A stretch of 15,725 bases of DNA from GWC2-45-19 sp964358085 (GTDB taxonomy: Bacteria; Patescibacteriota; Microgenomatia; CAZETR01; Amesbacteraceae). The notes below the pieces were generated by a model, which had not been told where the DNA came from, did no database searches, and saw only the letters and a program-made list of their open reading frames with translations. Location of the stretch: NCBI GenBank assembly GCA_964358085.1, contig CAYHNU010000012.1:1-15725 (forward strand), given 5' to 3'. Every line of letters starts with the position of its first letter. Within the stretch, counting starts at the first letter, position 1. Both the position numbers and the translations under genes were made by a program. Below are positions 4,665 through 11,285 of this stretch, piece by piece.

Positions 4665-6860
4665 TTAGTTTCTTATGGCTTTGCCGTGGCGGTCGAGGCG
4701 GACAAGGTCGGCTTCAGCTCCGCCAGCTGGCGGACCGGCGCAGTCCAGACAGAGAGGAACACCCAGGGGATCGAAAATTACGGCGTGGTTTTGATATTCG
4801 ATATCCCCGGGATTTTCCACGATTTGTTTGGGAGTAGCTGGGGCTTGGGTGGGACGGAAAATTGGGATGTCCCGGCGTAAATGGCCTTGATCTGGGGGGA
4901 CAGTACCCCTAAGAAAATATTCATAGCGGGGTGTACAGTCCGGCATGCCATCTACGGCTTTAAGACCGGAAACAGAACAAACCAGGGCGCCAATGACGTC
5001 CGGGGGTTGGACCGGCCAGTGGGGGGATTTGTCTTTCAAAGCAAACGAAATAACTTTGTTCCAGATAGGAGAGGCGCCGGTGACGCCGGAGGCGATATTA
5101 CTCATAGGAGTATTGTCGTTGTTGCCCACCCAGACGGCAACTAAAATATCGGGATTGTAGCCGATGGTCCAATTATCGCGTTTGTCGTTGGTGGTGCCGG
5201 TTTTAACGGAAACTTCAGGATGGTTTCTGACGACTAAATATGAACTGGGGCCAAAGGCGGCCGACCTAGCCCCGTTATCCAATAAGAGATGAGAGATAAT
5301 GTACGCCGACCCGGGGGAAATGACCCGGGTATTGGGGGGCAGCTTGGCCGTCTCTTCCAAAACTTGGCCGGCCCGGTCAGTGATTTTAAGAATGGGGTTT
5401 AAATTAACCCGTTGGCCGGTGTTGGCCAGAACACCGAAAGCGGTGGACAGATCCAGCATAGTGACTTCGCCTCCCCCTAAAGTGATAGACGGGCCGTAAT
5501 CTTTAGCATCAGTGAAAGTAGTTAAGCCGAAAGCGGAGGAGGAAGCGACGAAATTTTCTAGGCCATTGAGAACTAGGGTTTTGACGGCGGGAATATTGAA
5601 AGAATTGCCCAGGGCAAAACGAACTTGGGTGGGACCATGCCACTGGCCATCGTAATTGGTGGGACAATATAGCTCTTGGTCGGGAATGAGAAAACAGGTG
5701 GGTTTATCAGCTAACACTGTGCTGGCGGTGAGTAGGCGATGCTCGATGGCCAGAGCGTAGTTGATGGGTTTGATGGCCGATCCCGGTTGGCGGCGGGATA
5801 GAACCACATTAACGTTGCCATCGGACTTGATATCGAAATAATCTTTGGAGCCGACCATGGCCAGAATTTCCCCGGTTTTGGGGCGAGTAACTAAAACCGC
5901 TCCATTGCCGACTTTTTCGGCTTTGAGCCGGCCGACTTCAGTGGCAACAGCGGCCTGGGCAAAGTTTTGCAGATCTAAATCCAGGGTGGTAGTGACGGTA
6001 AGCCCGTCCTGCTCGACTTTGGCTAAACCGAACTTTTGAATTAAATAGTCTTTGATCCAGAGAGAAAAATGGGGGGCTTGAAGCTTTGGGGGAGGGGCGT
6101 ATTTTAGAGGTTGGCTATTGGCTTCTTGCGACTGGTTCTTGGTAATAAACTTGGCGTCGAGCATTTGCTTTAAAACGTATTCCTGTCTTTGTTTGGCCAG
6201 TTCCGGGCGAGAGAGGGGAGAATAGAGACTGGGAGCTTGGGGCAGGCCGGCCAGCAAGGCCGCCTCGGCTAGATTTAGGTCAGTTGCTTTTTTACCAAAG
6301 TAGGTTTGGGAAGCGGATTCCAGACCGTAGGCAGTGCCGCCGTAGGGAACTTGGTTTAAGTAAAACTCCAGGATTTGGTCTTTTTTGTAAAACGTTTCTA
6401 CTGCTGCGGAGAGGATAAACTCGCGGATTTTGCGGCGGACGGTGCGGTCGGGCTCGAGAAGAGCGTTCTTGACGAGTTGCTGGGTAATGGTGGAGCCGCC
6501 CTGGAGATTTCTCTTGAAGAAAGTGCTAATGAAAGCTCTACTAATACCTCTGATGCTAAATCCAGAATGCTTGTAAAAATCCCGGTCTTCAGCGGCCAGC
6601 GTGGCTTGCCACACATATTTAGGTAGGGAAGAAAGAGAGATGGGGGTACGTCGCTCCCCTACAAAAACTTCGTAGAGTAACTTACCATTGCGGTCCAGAA
6701 GTTTGGTGGAGGCGGGGGAGGGATGAGTAGTTAAGCGCAAGGGATTGGGAAGGCCCCATAAGAAATAAATGCCAATAATTACCAATACTACAAATACTAC
6801 CAATAACCGCCAGCGCTTTTTGAGTTTTTGTTTCACTATTGAATTATAACCCTGATACAT
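4665..6860 (-). CDS. Bifunctional class A penicillin-binding protein, copy 2
   Basis: This is a lipid II polymerase and cross-linking transpeptidase. I chose the ATG at 6860 (731 residues, MYQGYNSIVKQKLKKRW) because it gives a short basic tail directly before the anchor at about 19-36. The frame stays open back to 6971, but that extension is antisense to a small membrane-protein gene. The GT51 domain has E91 in AAEDRDFYKHSG and GGSTITQQLVK (121-131). The transpeptidase has SAIK (S361, K364), SFN (420-422) and KTGTT (553-557). It is a clear paralogue of the PBP at 1071-3401 but lacks that protein's long N-terminal part. Its C-terminal tail ends FDPLGVPLCLDC and then RLDRHGKAIRN, a tail not found in copy 1 but present as a relic at 3914-3949. 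Confidence 0.93.
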   Translation of the reverse strand: MYQGYNSIVKQKLKKRWRLLVVFVVLVIIGIYFLWGLPNPLRLTTHPSPASTKLLDRNGKLLYEVFVGERRTPISLSSLPKYVWQATLAAEDRDFYKHSGFSIRGISRAFISTFFKRNLQGGSTITQQLVKNALLEPDRTVRRKIREFILSAAVETFYKKDQILEFYLNQVPYGGTAYGLESASQTYFGKKATDLNLAEAALLAGLPQAPSLYSPLSRPELAKQRQEYVLKQMLDAKFITKNQSQEANSQPLKYAPPPKLQAPHFSLWIKDYLIQKFGLAKVEQDGLTVTTTLDLDLQNFAQAAVATEVGRLKAEKVGNGAVLVTRPKTGEILAMVGSKDYFDIKSDGNVNVVLSRRQPGSAIKPINYALAIEHRLLTASTVLADKPTCFLIPDQELYCPTNYDGQWHGPTQVRFALGNSFNIPAVKTLVLNGLENFVASSSAFGLTTFTDAKDYGPSITLGGGEVTMLDLSTAFGVLANTGQRVNLNPILKITDRAGQVLEETAKLPPNTRVISPGSAYIISHLLLDNGARSAAFGPSSYLVVRNHPEVSVKTGTTNDKRDNWTIGYNPDILVAVWVGNNDNTPMSNIASGVTGASPIWNKVISFALKDKSPHWPVQPPDVIGALVCSVSGLKAVDGMPDCTPRYEYFLRGTVPPDQGHLRRDIPIFRPTQAPATPKQIVENPGDIEYQNHAVIFDPLGVPLCLDCAGPPAGGAEADLVRLDRHGKAIRN
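6782..6808 (-). repeat. Nucleotide repeat shared with the first PBP, encoding the membrane anchor
   Basis: The 15-mer ccaatactacaaata (6782-6796) and the 11-mer taccaataacc (6798-6808) match 3097-3111 and 3114-3124 in the first PBP gene. The spacer is one base here and two bases there. Because of that difference the 15-mer is read in different frames by the two genes, so the match is not explained by protein homology. Confidence 0.6.
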
Positions 6861-6875
6861 ATATATTGGGGTTAT
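6846..6875. promoter_or_regulatory. Inverted repeat spanning two divergent start codons
   Basis: Arms ataaccc (6846-6852) and gggttat (6869-6875) flank 16 A/T-rich bases. The left side covers the beginning of the minus-strand PBP (ATG at 6860-6858), and the right arm runs into the plus-strand ATG at 6874. A shared operator or hairpin could affect both genes, but a chance palindrome cannot be excluded. Confidence 0.3.
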
Positions 6876-7035
6876 GGCGGCTAAAAAAATTGATGATTTA
6901 CTGGGAGGGCAGTTGGACCCAAAAGAGGAAAAGACGTTGGATTGGATACTAAACGCAGTGGTGATTTTCATTTTGGGCTGGCTGGGGCTGGGAATACTTA
7001 TGTCCGTCGGTGGCCTGTTTCATCTGTGGGGATAA
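6874..7035 (+). CDS. Small single-pass membrane protein, 53 residues
   Basis: The product MAAKKIDDLLGGQLDPKEEK is hydrophilic and charged up to about residue 22. It is followed by a hydrophobic helix (about 25-48, including AVVIFILGWLGLGILMSVGG) and a short HLWG tail. It starts 13 bases from the divergent PBP start and ends overlapping the GTG start of the HEPN-like gene by 10 bases, so the two are probably co-transcribed and coupled. I do not recognise the family. The charged-then-hydrophobic order, the in-frame stop and the tight packing support a real gene. Confidence 0.6.
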   Translation: MAAKKIDDLLGGQLDPKEEKTLDWILNAVVIFILGWLGLGILMSVGGLFHLWG

Positions 7036-7514
7036 TTTTTGAACAAACGAGCTGGTGGAAATATTTGACCGAGCCGATGAGGGATTTGGCGGGGGGAAGT
7101 TTTATTTTGCTGGAGAGGGAGGAGAAACTTAGCGATAATTTGCATGACTACTCCTTTGTGGTGTTTCCCATGGCCAAGGCGTATGAGGGGTTTTTGAAGA
7201 AGTTGTTTTATGACTTGGGCCTGATAAATAAACGACAATACGGGGGAGACCGGTTTAGGGTGGGGAAAGCGTTGAACCCGAATTTACCCAAACGTTACCA
7301 GTGGGATTGGGTGTATGGCAAACTGGAGCTGGCGTGTAGAGGGGACGAAGTGCCATTGCAAATGTGGGAGGTATGGAAGAAGGCTAGAAACCGCATATTC
7401 CACTTTTTCCCAGATCATCACGAGTTTATAACATTGCAGCAGGCGAAGGAACTGATAAGAGAAATCGGAGAAACCATGGAAAAAGCCTTGATACGGTGTG
7501 ATAGGGTAGGTTGA
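7026..7514 (+). CDS. HEPN-like protein with R-x4-H motif
   Basis: Starting from GTG at 7026 the product has 162 residues. The helical segment WWKYLTEPMRDL is followed by SFVVFPMAKAYEGFLKKLF (43-61), RFRVGKALNPNLP (76-88) and KKARNRIFHFFP (118-129). R121-NRIF-H126 fits the R-x4-6-H catalytic signature of HEPN-domain ribonucleases, and the all-helical pattern agrees. Known HEPN proteins act as toxins, RNA-cleaving defence effectors or RNA-processing enzymes. There is no obvious antitoxin partner apart from the small membrane protein overlapping its 5' end. The frame is open from 6942, but the earlier part is the sense-shifted shadow of that small gene. ATG at 7077 is a possible later start, which would lose WWKYL. 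I am fairly sure it is a gene and less sure of its activity. Confidence 0.6.
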   Translation: MGIIFEQTSWWKYLTEPMRDLAGGSFILLEREEKLSDNLHDYSFVVFPMAKAYEGFLKKLFYDLGLINKRQYGGDRFRVGKALNPNLPKRYQWDWVYGKLELACRGDEVPLQMWEVWKKARNRIFHFFPDHHEFITLQQAKELIREIGETMEKALIRCDRVG

Positions 7515-7539
7515 AATACTTGACAAGGTGTGGCATACT
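7511..7539 (+). promoter_or_regulatory. Candidate promoter before the DUF5667-like gene
   Basis: TTGAAA at 7511-7516, a 17-base spacer and CATACT at 7534-7539 form a reasonable sigma-70-type match. A problem is that the start site would fall near 7546, just after the GGAGG at 7540-7544 that looks like the ribosome site for the ATG at 7553. Either the promoter or that Shine-Dalgarno assignment may be wrong. Confidence 0.3.
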
Positions 7540-7552
7540 GGAGGGCACGGGT

Positions 7553-8179
7553 ATGGAAAGTAGTGGACAAAACTTGTCCGAAAAAGGCTCTTTTGTCGAG
7601 TCGGCCTGGGGTAGTTTGAGAAACGCTTTGATTGGCTGCTCGGCGGCGTTGCTGTTTGGATTGGCGGTTCTCCTGATGTCTGTGTTCTCGGTAAGTTCTC
7701 CACAGGCGGCCGTGGACGCAGATGCGGTTACGATAAAGGTAGAATATTACTTGCCGTATCCTGGAGTGCTACCGGATAGTCCATTGTATAGACTGAAGGC
7801 TTTGCGGGATAAATTGCAGCTGGCGGTGACGTTTGACGAGGTGCGGAAAGCGGAAAAGGAGCTACTTTACGCAGATAAAAGAATTGGAGCGGCACTGGTA
7901 TTGGTAGAAGGGGGAAAGATTTCTTTAGGAGTAAGTACGGCCACTAAGGCGGAAAAGTATTTGGAGTCTGCCATAAACAGAGCCATAAGATTATCTAGCC
8001 AGAGGGATGTAAAAAGTTTGTTGTTAACGCTGACAAAAGCGACAACCAAACACCAGGAGATATTAGAGATGATAAGCGCTAAAGGCGGGGGAGTGGAGAA
8101 AGAAGTGCTCCAGAGATCTTCGGAGCAAGTTGGAAGCTTGCGGGAAAAGTTGTCTCAGGCGATGTTGGAAGCTAAGTAA
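7553..8179 (+). CDS. DUF5667-like membrane-anchored extracytoplasmic protein
   Basis: I place the start at the ATG 7553, 8 bases after a strong GGAGG at 7540-7544; the frame is open from 7511. The 208-residue product has one membrane anchor at about 24-48, then an outer helical domain. LPYPGVLPDSPLYRLKALRDKLQLAVTFD (about 67-95), with the following KAEKELLYADKRIGAAL, fits the DUF5667 pattern of PG-x-LPDSPLYxLKxxxExxxLxxxxxxxxKA. Coiled helices rich in K, E and A continue to the end. The function of this family is unknown; it is common in Patescibacteria and in anti-sigma-like proteins of other bacteria. The LIGC at 26-29 is not a convincing lipobox, because the hydrophobic stretch follows it. 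Confidence 0.65.
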   Translation: MESSGQNLSEKGSFVESAWGSLRNALIGCSAALLFGLAVLLMSVFSVSSPQAAVDADAVTIKVEYYLPYPGVLPDSPLYRLKALRDKLQLAVTFDEVRKAEKELLYADKRIGAALVLVEGGKISLGVSTATKAEKYLESAINRAIRLSSQRDVKSLLLTLTKATTKHQEILEMISAKGGGVEKEVLQRSSEQVGSLREKLSQAMLEAK

Positions 8180-8212
8180 GTCGTTGATCCCCTCTGATAT
8201 ATAAGTTGATAG

Positions 8213-8241
8213 TTGACGCGCTAGATGTAGTGTTTTAGTCT
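8213..8241 (+). promoter_or_regulatory. Candidate nrdR-nrdJ promoter
   Basis: TTGACG (8213-8218), a 17-base spacer and TAGTCT (8236-8241) give a moderate sigma-70-type match. The start site would lie near 8248, about 11 bases before the nrdR ATG. One candidate NrdR box fills the spacer and another covers the start region, which would suit repression. Confidence 0.4.
8218..8233 (+). promoter_or_regulatory. Candidate NrdR box 1
   Basis: GCGCTAGATGTAGTGT matches 12 of 16 positions of the NrdR box consensus acaCwAtATaTwGtgt as I recall it. It lies between the candidate -35 and -10 elements. Confidence 0.45.
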
Positions 8242-8251
8242 AAAGGTCGCC

Positions 8252-8267
8252 ACTAAATATGCAGTGT
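8252..8267 (+). promoter_or_regulatory. Candidate NrdR box 2, over the nrdR start codon
   Basis: ACTAAATATGCAGTGT matches 12 of 16 consensus positions and contains the nrdR ATG at 8259-8261. Its start is 34 bases from box 1, close to but not equal to the usual centre spacing of about 31-32 bases. cact at 8251-8254 and agtg at 8263-8266 form the palindromic ends. Confidence 0.45.
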
Positions 8268-8705
8268 CCGTTTTGCGCTAATTCTGAGACCTCAGTCTTG
8301 GAATCGAGAGTAGCTGAAGACGGACAAAGCTTACGAAGACGGCGCGAATGTGAGAAATGCCAAAAGCGTTTTACTACATTCGAGCGGGTCGAGGGGCCGA
8401 CGATCTTTGTCATAAAAAGAGACGGCGGGCGGCAAGCGTTTGACAGGGAAAAAATTGTCCGGGGGGCGATTAAATCCTTTGACAAGCGGCCGGTGTCTGT
8501 GGACCTAATTAACCAACTGGCAGATGAGGTGGAACGGGAAGTCCGGCGGAAAGAAGTGTCGGAAATTCCTTCCAAAACAATTGGCCGGATGGTTTTAAAG
8601 AGGCTGAAAAATATCGACAAAGTAGCCTGGATGAGATTTGCCAGCGTGTACTTGGAGCTGACAGATTTGACAGAGTTTGAAAAATTATTTGAAAAAATAA
8701 CCTAA
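8259..8705 (+). CDS. nrdR: Transcriptional repressor NrdR
   Basis: The 148-residue product has the usual family length and layout. An N-terminal zinc ribbon (C3, C6, C31, C34, within MQCPFC and RRRRECEKC) binds DNA, and an ATP-cone (about 49-139, starting FVIKRDGGRQAFDREKI) senses ATP and dATP. NrdR binds NrdR boxes upstream of ribonucleotide reductase operons and represses them when dATP is plentiful. Here it is first in an operon with nrdJ, whose ATG follows the nrdR stop after one base. Two candidate boxes precede the gene, so autorepression is likely. The ribosome site is weak: AAAGGT lies 12 bases before the ATG. Confidence 0.95.
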   Translation: MQCPFCANSETSVLESRVAEDGQSLRRRRECEKCQKRFTTFERVEGPTIFVIKRDGGRQAFDREKIVRGAIKSFDKRPVSVDLINQLADEVEREVRRKEVSEIPSKTIGRMVLKRLKNIDKVAWMRFASVYLELTDLTEFEKLFEKIT

Positions 8706-8706
8706 T

Positions 8707-11007
8707 ATGCCAGAACTACAATTGCAAACTAGTCGAAAGAATCACAAGGTTGGCTTAGACGTCGTTATGGCGCGCCCGGAAATTAACCAGAGCTTGCTTG
8801 TGAAAAGATATGTTCAGGGAGACGAAAAGACCTGGAGTGATGTGGTGATGCGAGTGGCCAAACATGCCGGGGAGAAAACTAAAAGAACTCAAGAGTTTAA
8901 TAACGCTATTTATAGCGGTAAACTTTTTCCATCACGTATGGCGTATATGGGGACAGCTCATCCGTTTGCGTCCAGCTGTTTTGTTTTCCCTGTCGAAGAT
9001 AGCCTTACGAGCATAATGCAGGCACTGAACGATGCGTGTCAGGTTCAGAAGTATGGCGGGGGTACGGGATACAACTTTAGTCATCTAAGACCACAGGGTA
9101 ACTTGATTAGCACCAGCGGGGGAGAAGCAAGCGGCCCCGTCTCGTTTATGGGTCTTTTCCATAATGCGATGGAAGTTGTGCATAGGGCCGGAAAGAAACA
9201 TGCTGCGCAAATGGGTATTCTTAATTGTGATCACCCTAATATTATGGAGTTTATTCAATGTAAGGATAAAGAGGGGGCCTACTGGACGTTTAATATCTCT
9301 GTTGCAGTTACTGATAAATTTATGAAGGCCGTTAAGGATAATGCAGACTGGGATTTGCAGTTTGGCGGGAAGGTTTACAAAACTATTAAAGCTAAATATT
9401 TATGGGATTACATTATTCAACATGCCTGGAACAACGGCGATCCAGGCATCATATTTATTGATACTGTTAACCGATTCAATCACTATCCTGAACCAATTGA
9501 GGCGTGCAATCCCTGTGGCGAACAAATGCTTCCTCCTTACGTTTCCTGTAACTTAGGGTCGATGGACCTGTCGAGATTTGTGGCGAACGGCGAAATAGAC
9601 TGGAAAGATTTTGAAAAAACAATACGGACGGGGGTGCGCTTTTTGGATGGATCAATAGATGCAGCTTTTTGGCCTGTAGATAAAATCCGTGAACGTACTC
9701 ATAAGTTTAAAAATATGGGGCTGGGGGTAATGGGCTGGGCGGATATGCTTATTTTGCTGGGTATTCCTTACGATTCAGAAGAGGCAGTGTCCCTTGGCGG
9801 AAAAGTAATGAAATTTATTGATGATACGGCAAATGATGAATCGAAAGTGCTGGGTAAAGGTAAGCGTAAAAATACTACCCTTACTTCGATTGCTCCAACC
9901 GGATCTATAAGTTTGCTGGCCGGTTGTTCTTCCGGAATCGAGCCGGTATTTGGAATTGTAACAATGAAAAATACTTACGTTGGATCTTTTTATAGCGCTC
10001 ATTGGATATTTGAGGATATGGCCAAAAAACGGGGTTTTTATAGCGAAAGCCTGATGGCGGAAATAGCTAAACGCGGATCGGTGCAGGATTTAGATGTGCC
10101 TGATGACATAAAAAAATTGTTCAGAACTTCTATGGAAGTTGACTGGAAATGGCACGTTAAACACCAGGCAGCGTTTCAGAAATATACTGATAACGCCGTG
10201 TCTAAAACGATTAATTTGGCAAACAATGCGACTATAGACGATGTTGATAAAGCGTATTGGATGGCGTTTAAGACAGGCTGCAAAAGCATTACTGTTTACC
10301 GTGACGGCAGCCGCCAAGTGCAGGTTATGGACGCAAAGGAAAAGAAAAGAGAGATGTGTCCAAATTGTAATGCGATCTTATTTATGAACAACGGCGAGAG
10401 GGTGTGCGTTACTTGTGGTTATAAACCAAGCGATGCTCCCGTAGGCGACGAAGAAAAGACGGAACAAACAATTAAACCGAGGCCGGTGAAGGTAGATGGG
10501 GCAACTTACCGGATAGAGACGCCAATGGGGAGTGCTTTTATAACTGTGAATCACGATAGCGATGGGAATCCGTTTGAACTGTTTGTGACTATTGGTAAGG
10601 CCGGATCGGAGGTTGCAGCAATGGCAGAGGCAATCGGGAGATTGGTTTCTACGACGCTGCGGTTTGGTAACCATCTGCCGGCTAAAGAAAGGGCACGGGA
10701 GATAATGGACCAGTTACAAGGGATCGGAGGAGGGTCGGCGGTGGGATTTGGGCCGAACAAAGTACGGAGTTTGCCGGATGCAGTAGCGCGAGCTTTGGGT
10801 ATGCACTTTGGGTTGATTGGCTTTCAGGCACCGCAAGCAGAACAGGCTCCGCAGATAGCCCAGGCAACACAGGCAAACTTGTTTACTAATGGGCATGCGA
10901 ATGGAGTTGTCAAAAAACTGGATTTGTGTCCGGGTTGCGGGAATGCCTCTTTGGTTTTTGAAGAGGGGTGTAAAAAATGCTATGGGTGCGGTTATAGCGA
11001 ATGTTGA
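8707..11007 (+). CDS. nrdJ: Adenosylcobalamin-dependent (class II) ribonucleoside-diphosphate reductase
   Basis: This enzyme makes deoxyribonucleotides using adenosylcobalamin to form a protein thiyl radical. The 766-residue product carries the catalytic ACNPCGE (N268, thiyl C270, E272), redox-pair candidates C91 (ASSCFVFP) and C281 (SCNLGS), GGGTGYNFSHLRP (118-129), and APTGS (396-400). C-terminal parts are a zinc-ribbon-like CPNC and CVTCG pair (551-571), a TSCPD-type domain (about 601-690), an A/Q-rich linker (717-734), and a final CPGCG plus GCKKCYGCGYSEC (751-766) that should re-reduce the active site. No ATP-cone is present at the N-terminus. The segment between TANDESKVLG and KRKNTTLTSIAPTG is shorter than I expect for the family. 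The central codons look less G-skewed than the neighbours. A later start at M21 is possible. Confidence 0.95.
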   Translation: MPELQLQTSRKNHKVGLDVVMARPEINQSLLVKRYVQGDEKTWSDVVMRVAKHAGEKTKRTQEFNNAIYSGKLFPSRMAYMGTAHPFASSCFVFPVEDSLTSIMQALNDACQVQKYGGGTGYNFSHLRPQGNLISTSGGEASGPVSFMGLFHNAMEVVHRAGKKHAAQMGILNCDHPNIMEFIQCKDKEGAYWTFNISVAVTDKFMKAVKDNADWDLQFGGKVYKTIKAKYLWDYIIQHAWNNGDPGIIFIDTVNRFNHYPEPIEACNPCGEQMLPPYVSCNLGSMDLSRFVANGEIDWKDFEKTIRTGVRFLDGSIDAAFWPVDKIRERTHKFKNMGLGVMGWADMLILLGIPYDSEEAVSLGGKVMKFIDDTANDESKVLGKGKRKNTTLTSIAPTGSISLLAGCSSGIEPVFGIVTMKNTYVGSFYSAHWIFEDMAKKRGFYSESLMAEIAKRGSVQDLDVPDDIKKLFRTSMEVDWKWHVKHQAAFQKYTDNAVSKTINLANNATIDDVDKAYWMAFKTGCKSITVYRDGSRQVQVMDAKEKKREMCPNCNAILFMNNGERVCVTCGYKPSDAPVGDEEKTEQTIKPRPVKVDGATYRIETPMGSAFITVNHDSDGNPFELFVTIGKAGSEVAAMAEAIGRLVSTTLRFGNHLPAKERAREIMDQLQGIGGGSAVGFGPNKVRSLPDAVARALGMHFGLIGFQAPQAEQAPQIAQATQANLFTNGHANGVVKKLDLCPGCGNASLVFEEGCKKCYGCGYSEC

Positions 11008-11013
11008 ATAAAC

Positions 11014-11283
11014 ATGGGGCATAAGTCACAGGAAGATATTCAAAAAGAAGTTGATAAGGCTAGAAAGAAGATTGTTGTGGGAGGATTGTACCATCACTAC
11101 AAAAATCCAGAGCATTTATATGTAGTGGAGTTTGTGGGGTGCTTGGAAAGTACGGAAGAAATATGCGTGGGATATCGGGCGTTATATGGGAAGGGAATTT
11201 TGTGGGTGAGAAAGATGGAGAATTTTTTGGAAGAGGTGAAAGTGGCAGGAAAAAAGGTGAGAAGGTTTAAAATGGTAAGGTAG
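11014..11283 (+). CDS. DUF1653 family protein
   Basis: The 89-residue product contains GGLYHHYKNPEHLYVVEFVG, then STEEICVGYRALYG and GILWVRKMENFLEEV with a final RRF. This matches the DUF1653 pattern of G-x-Y-x-H-(Y/F)-K, then YR-x-LYG, then LWVRP-x-x-F-x-E-x-V and an RF ending. The function of the family is not known; it is a small beta-rich domain often encoded near Nudix or metabolic genes. The gene starts 6 bases after nrdJ and is followed after 2 bases by the Nudix gene, so it probably belongs to the nrdR operon's transcript. Confidence 0.75.
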   Translation: MGHKSQEDIQKEVDKARKKIVVGGLYHHYKNPEHLYVVEFVGCLESTEEICVGYRALYGKGILWVRKMENFLEEVKVAGKKVRRFKMVR

Positions 11284-11285
11284 AT

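Noticed and set aside
6861..6971. N-terminal extension of the second PBP up to ATG 6971
   Set aside because: It adds 37 residues with no membrane or basic signal before the anchor and is antisense to a plausible small gene; the ATG at 6860 gives a normal PBP start.
6942..7025. Earlier start (ATG 6942) for the HEPN-like gene
   Set aside because: This stretch overlaps the membrane helix codons of the small gene in another frame, and its peptide looks random.
8180..8258. Cobalamin riboswitch before nrdR-nrdJ
   Set aside because: The gap is only 79 bases, far too short, and shows no conserved B12-box pattern. The 38-base gap before the adenosyltransferase is also too short.
8707..11007. Intein or intron in nrdJ
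   Set aside because: All reductase motifs follow one another in one frame, with no splicing-domain motifs or extra length; the gene is slightly short, not long.
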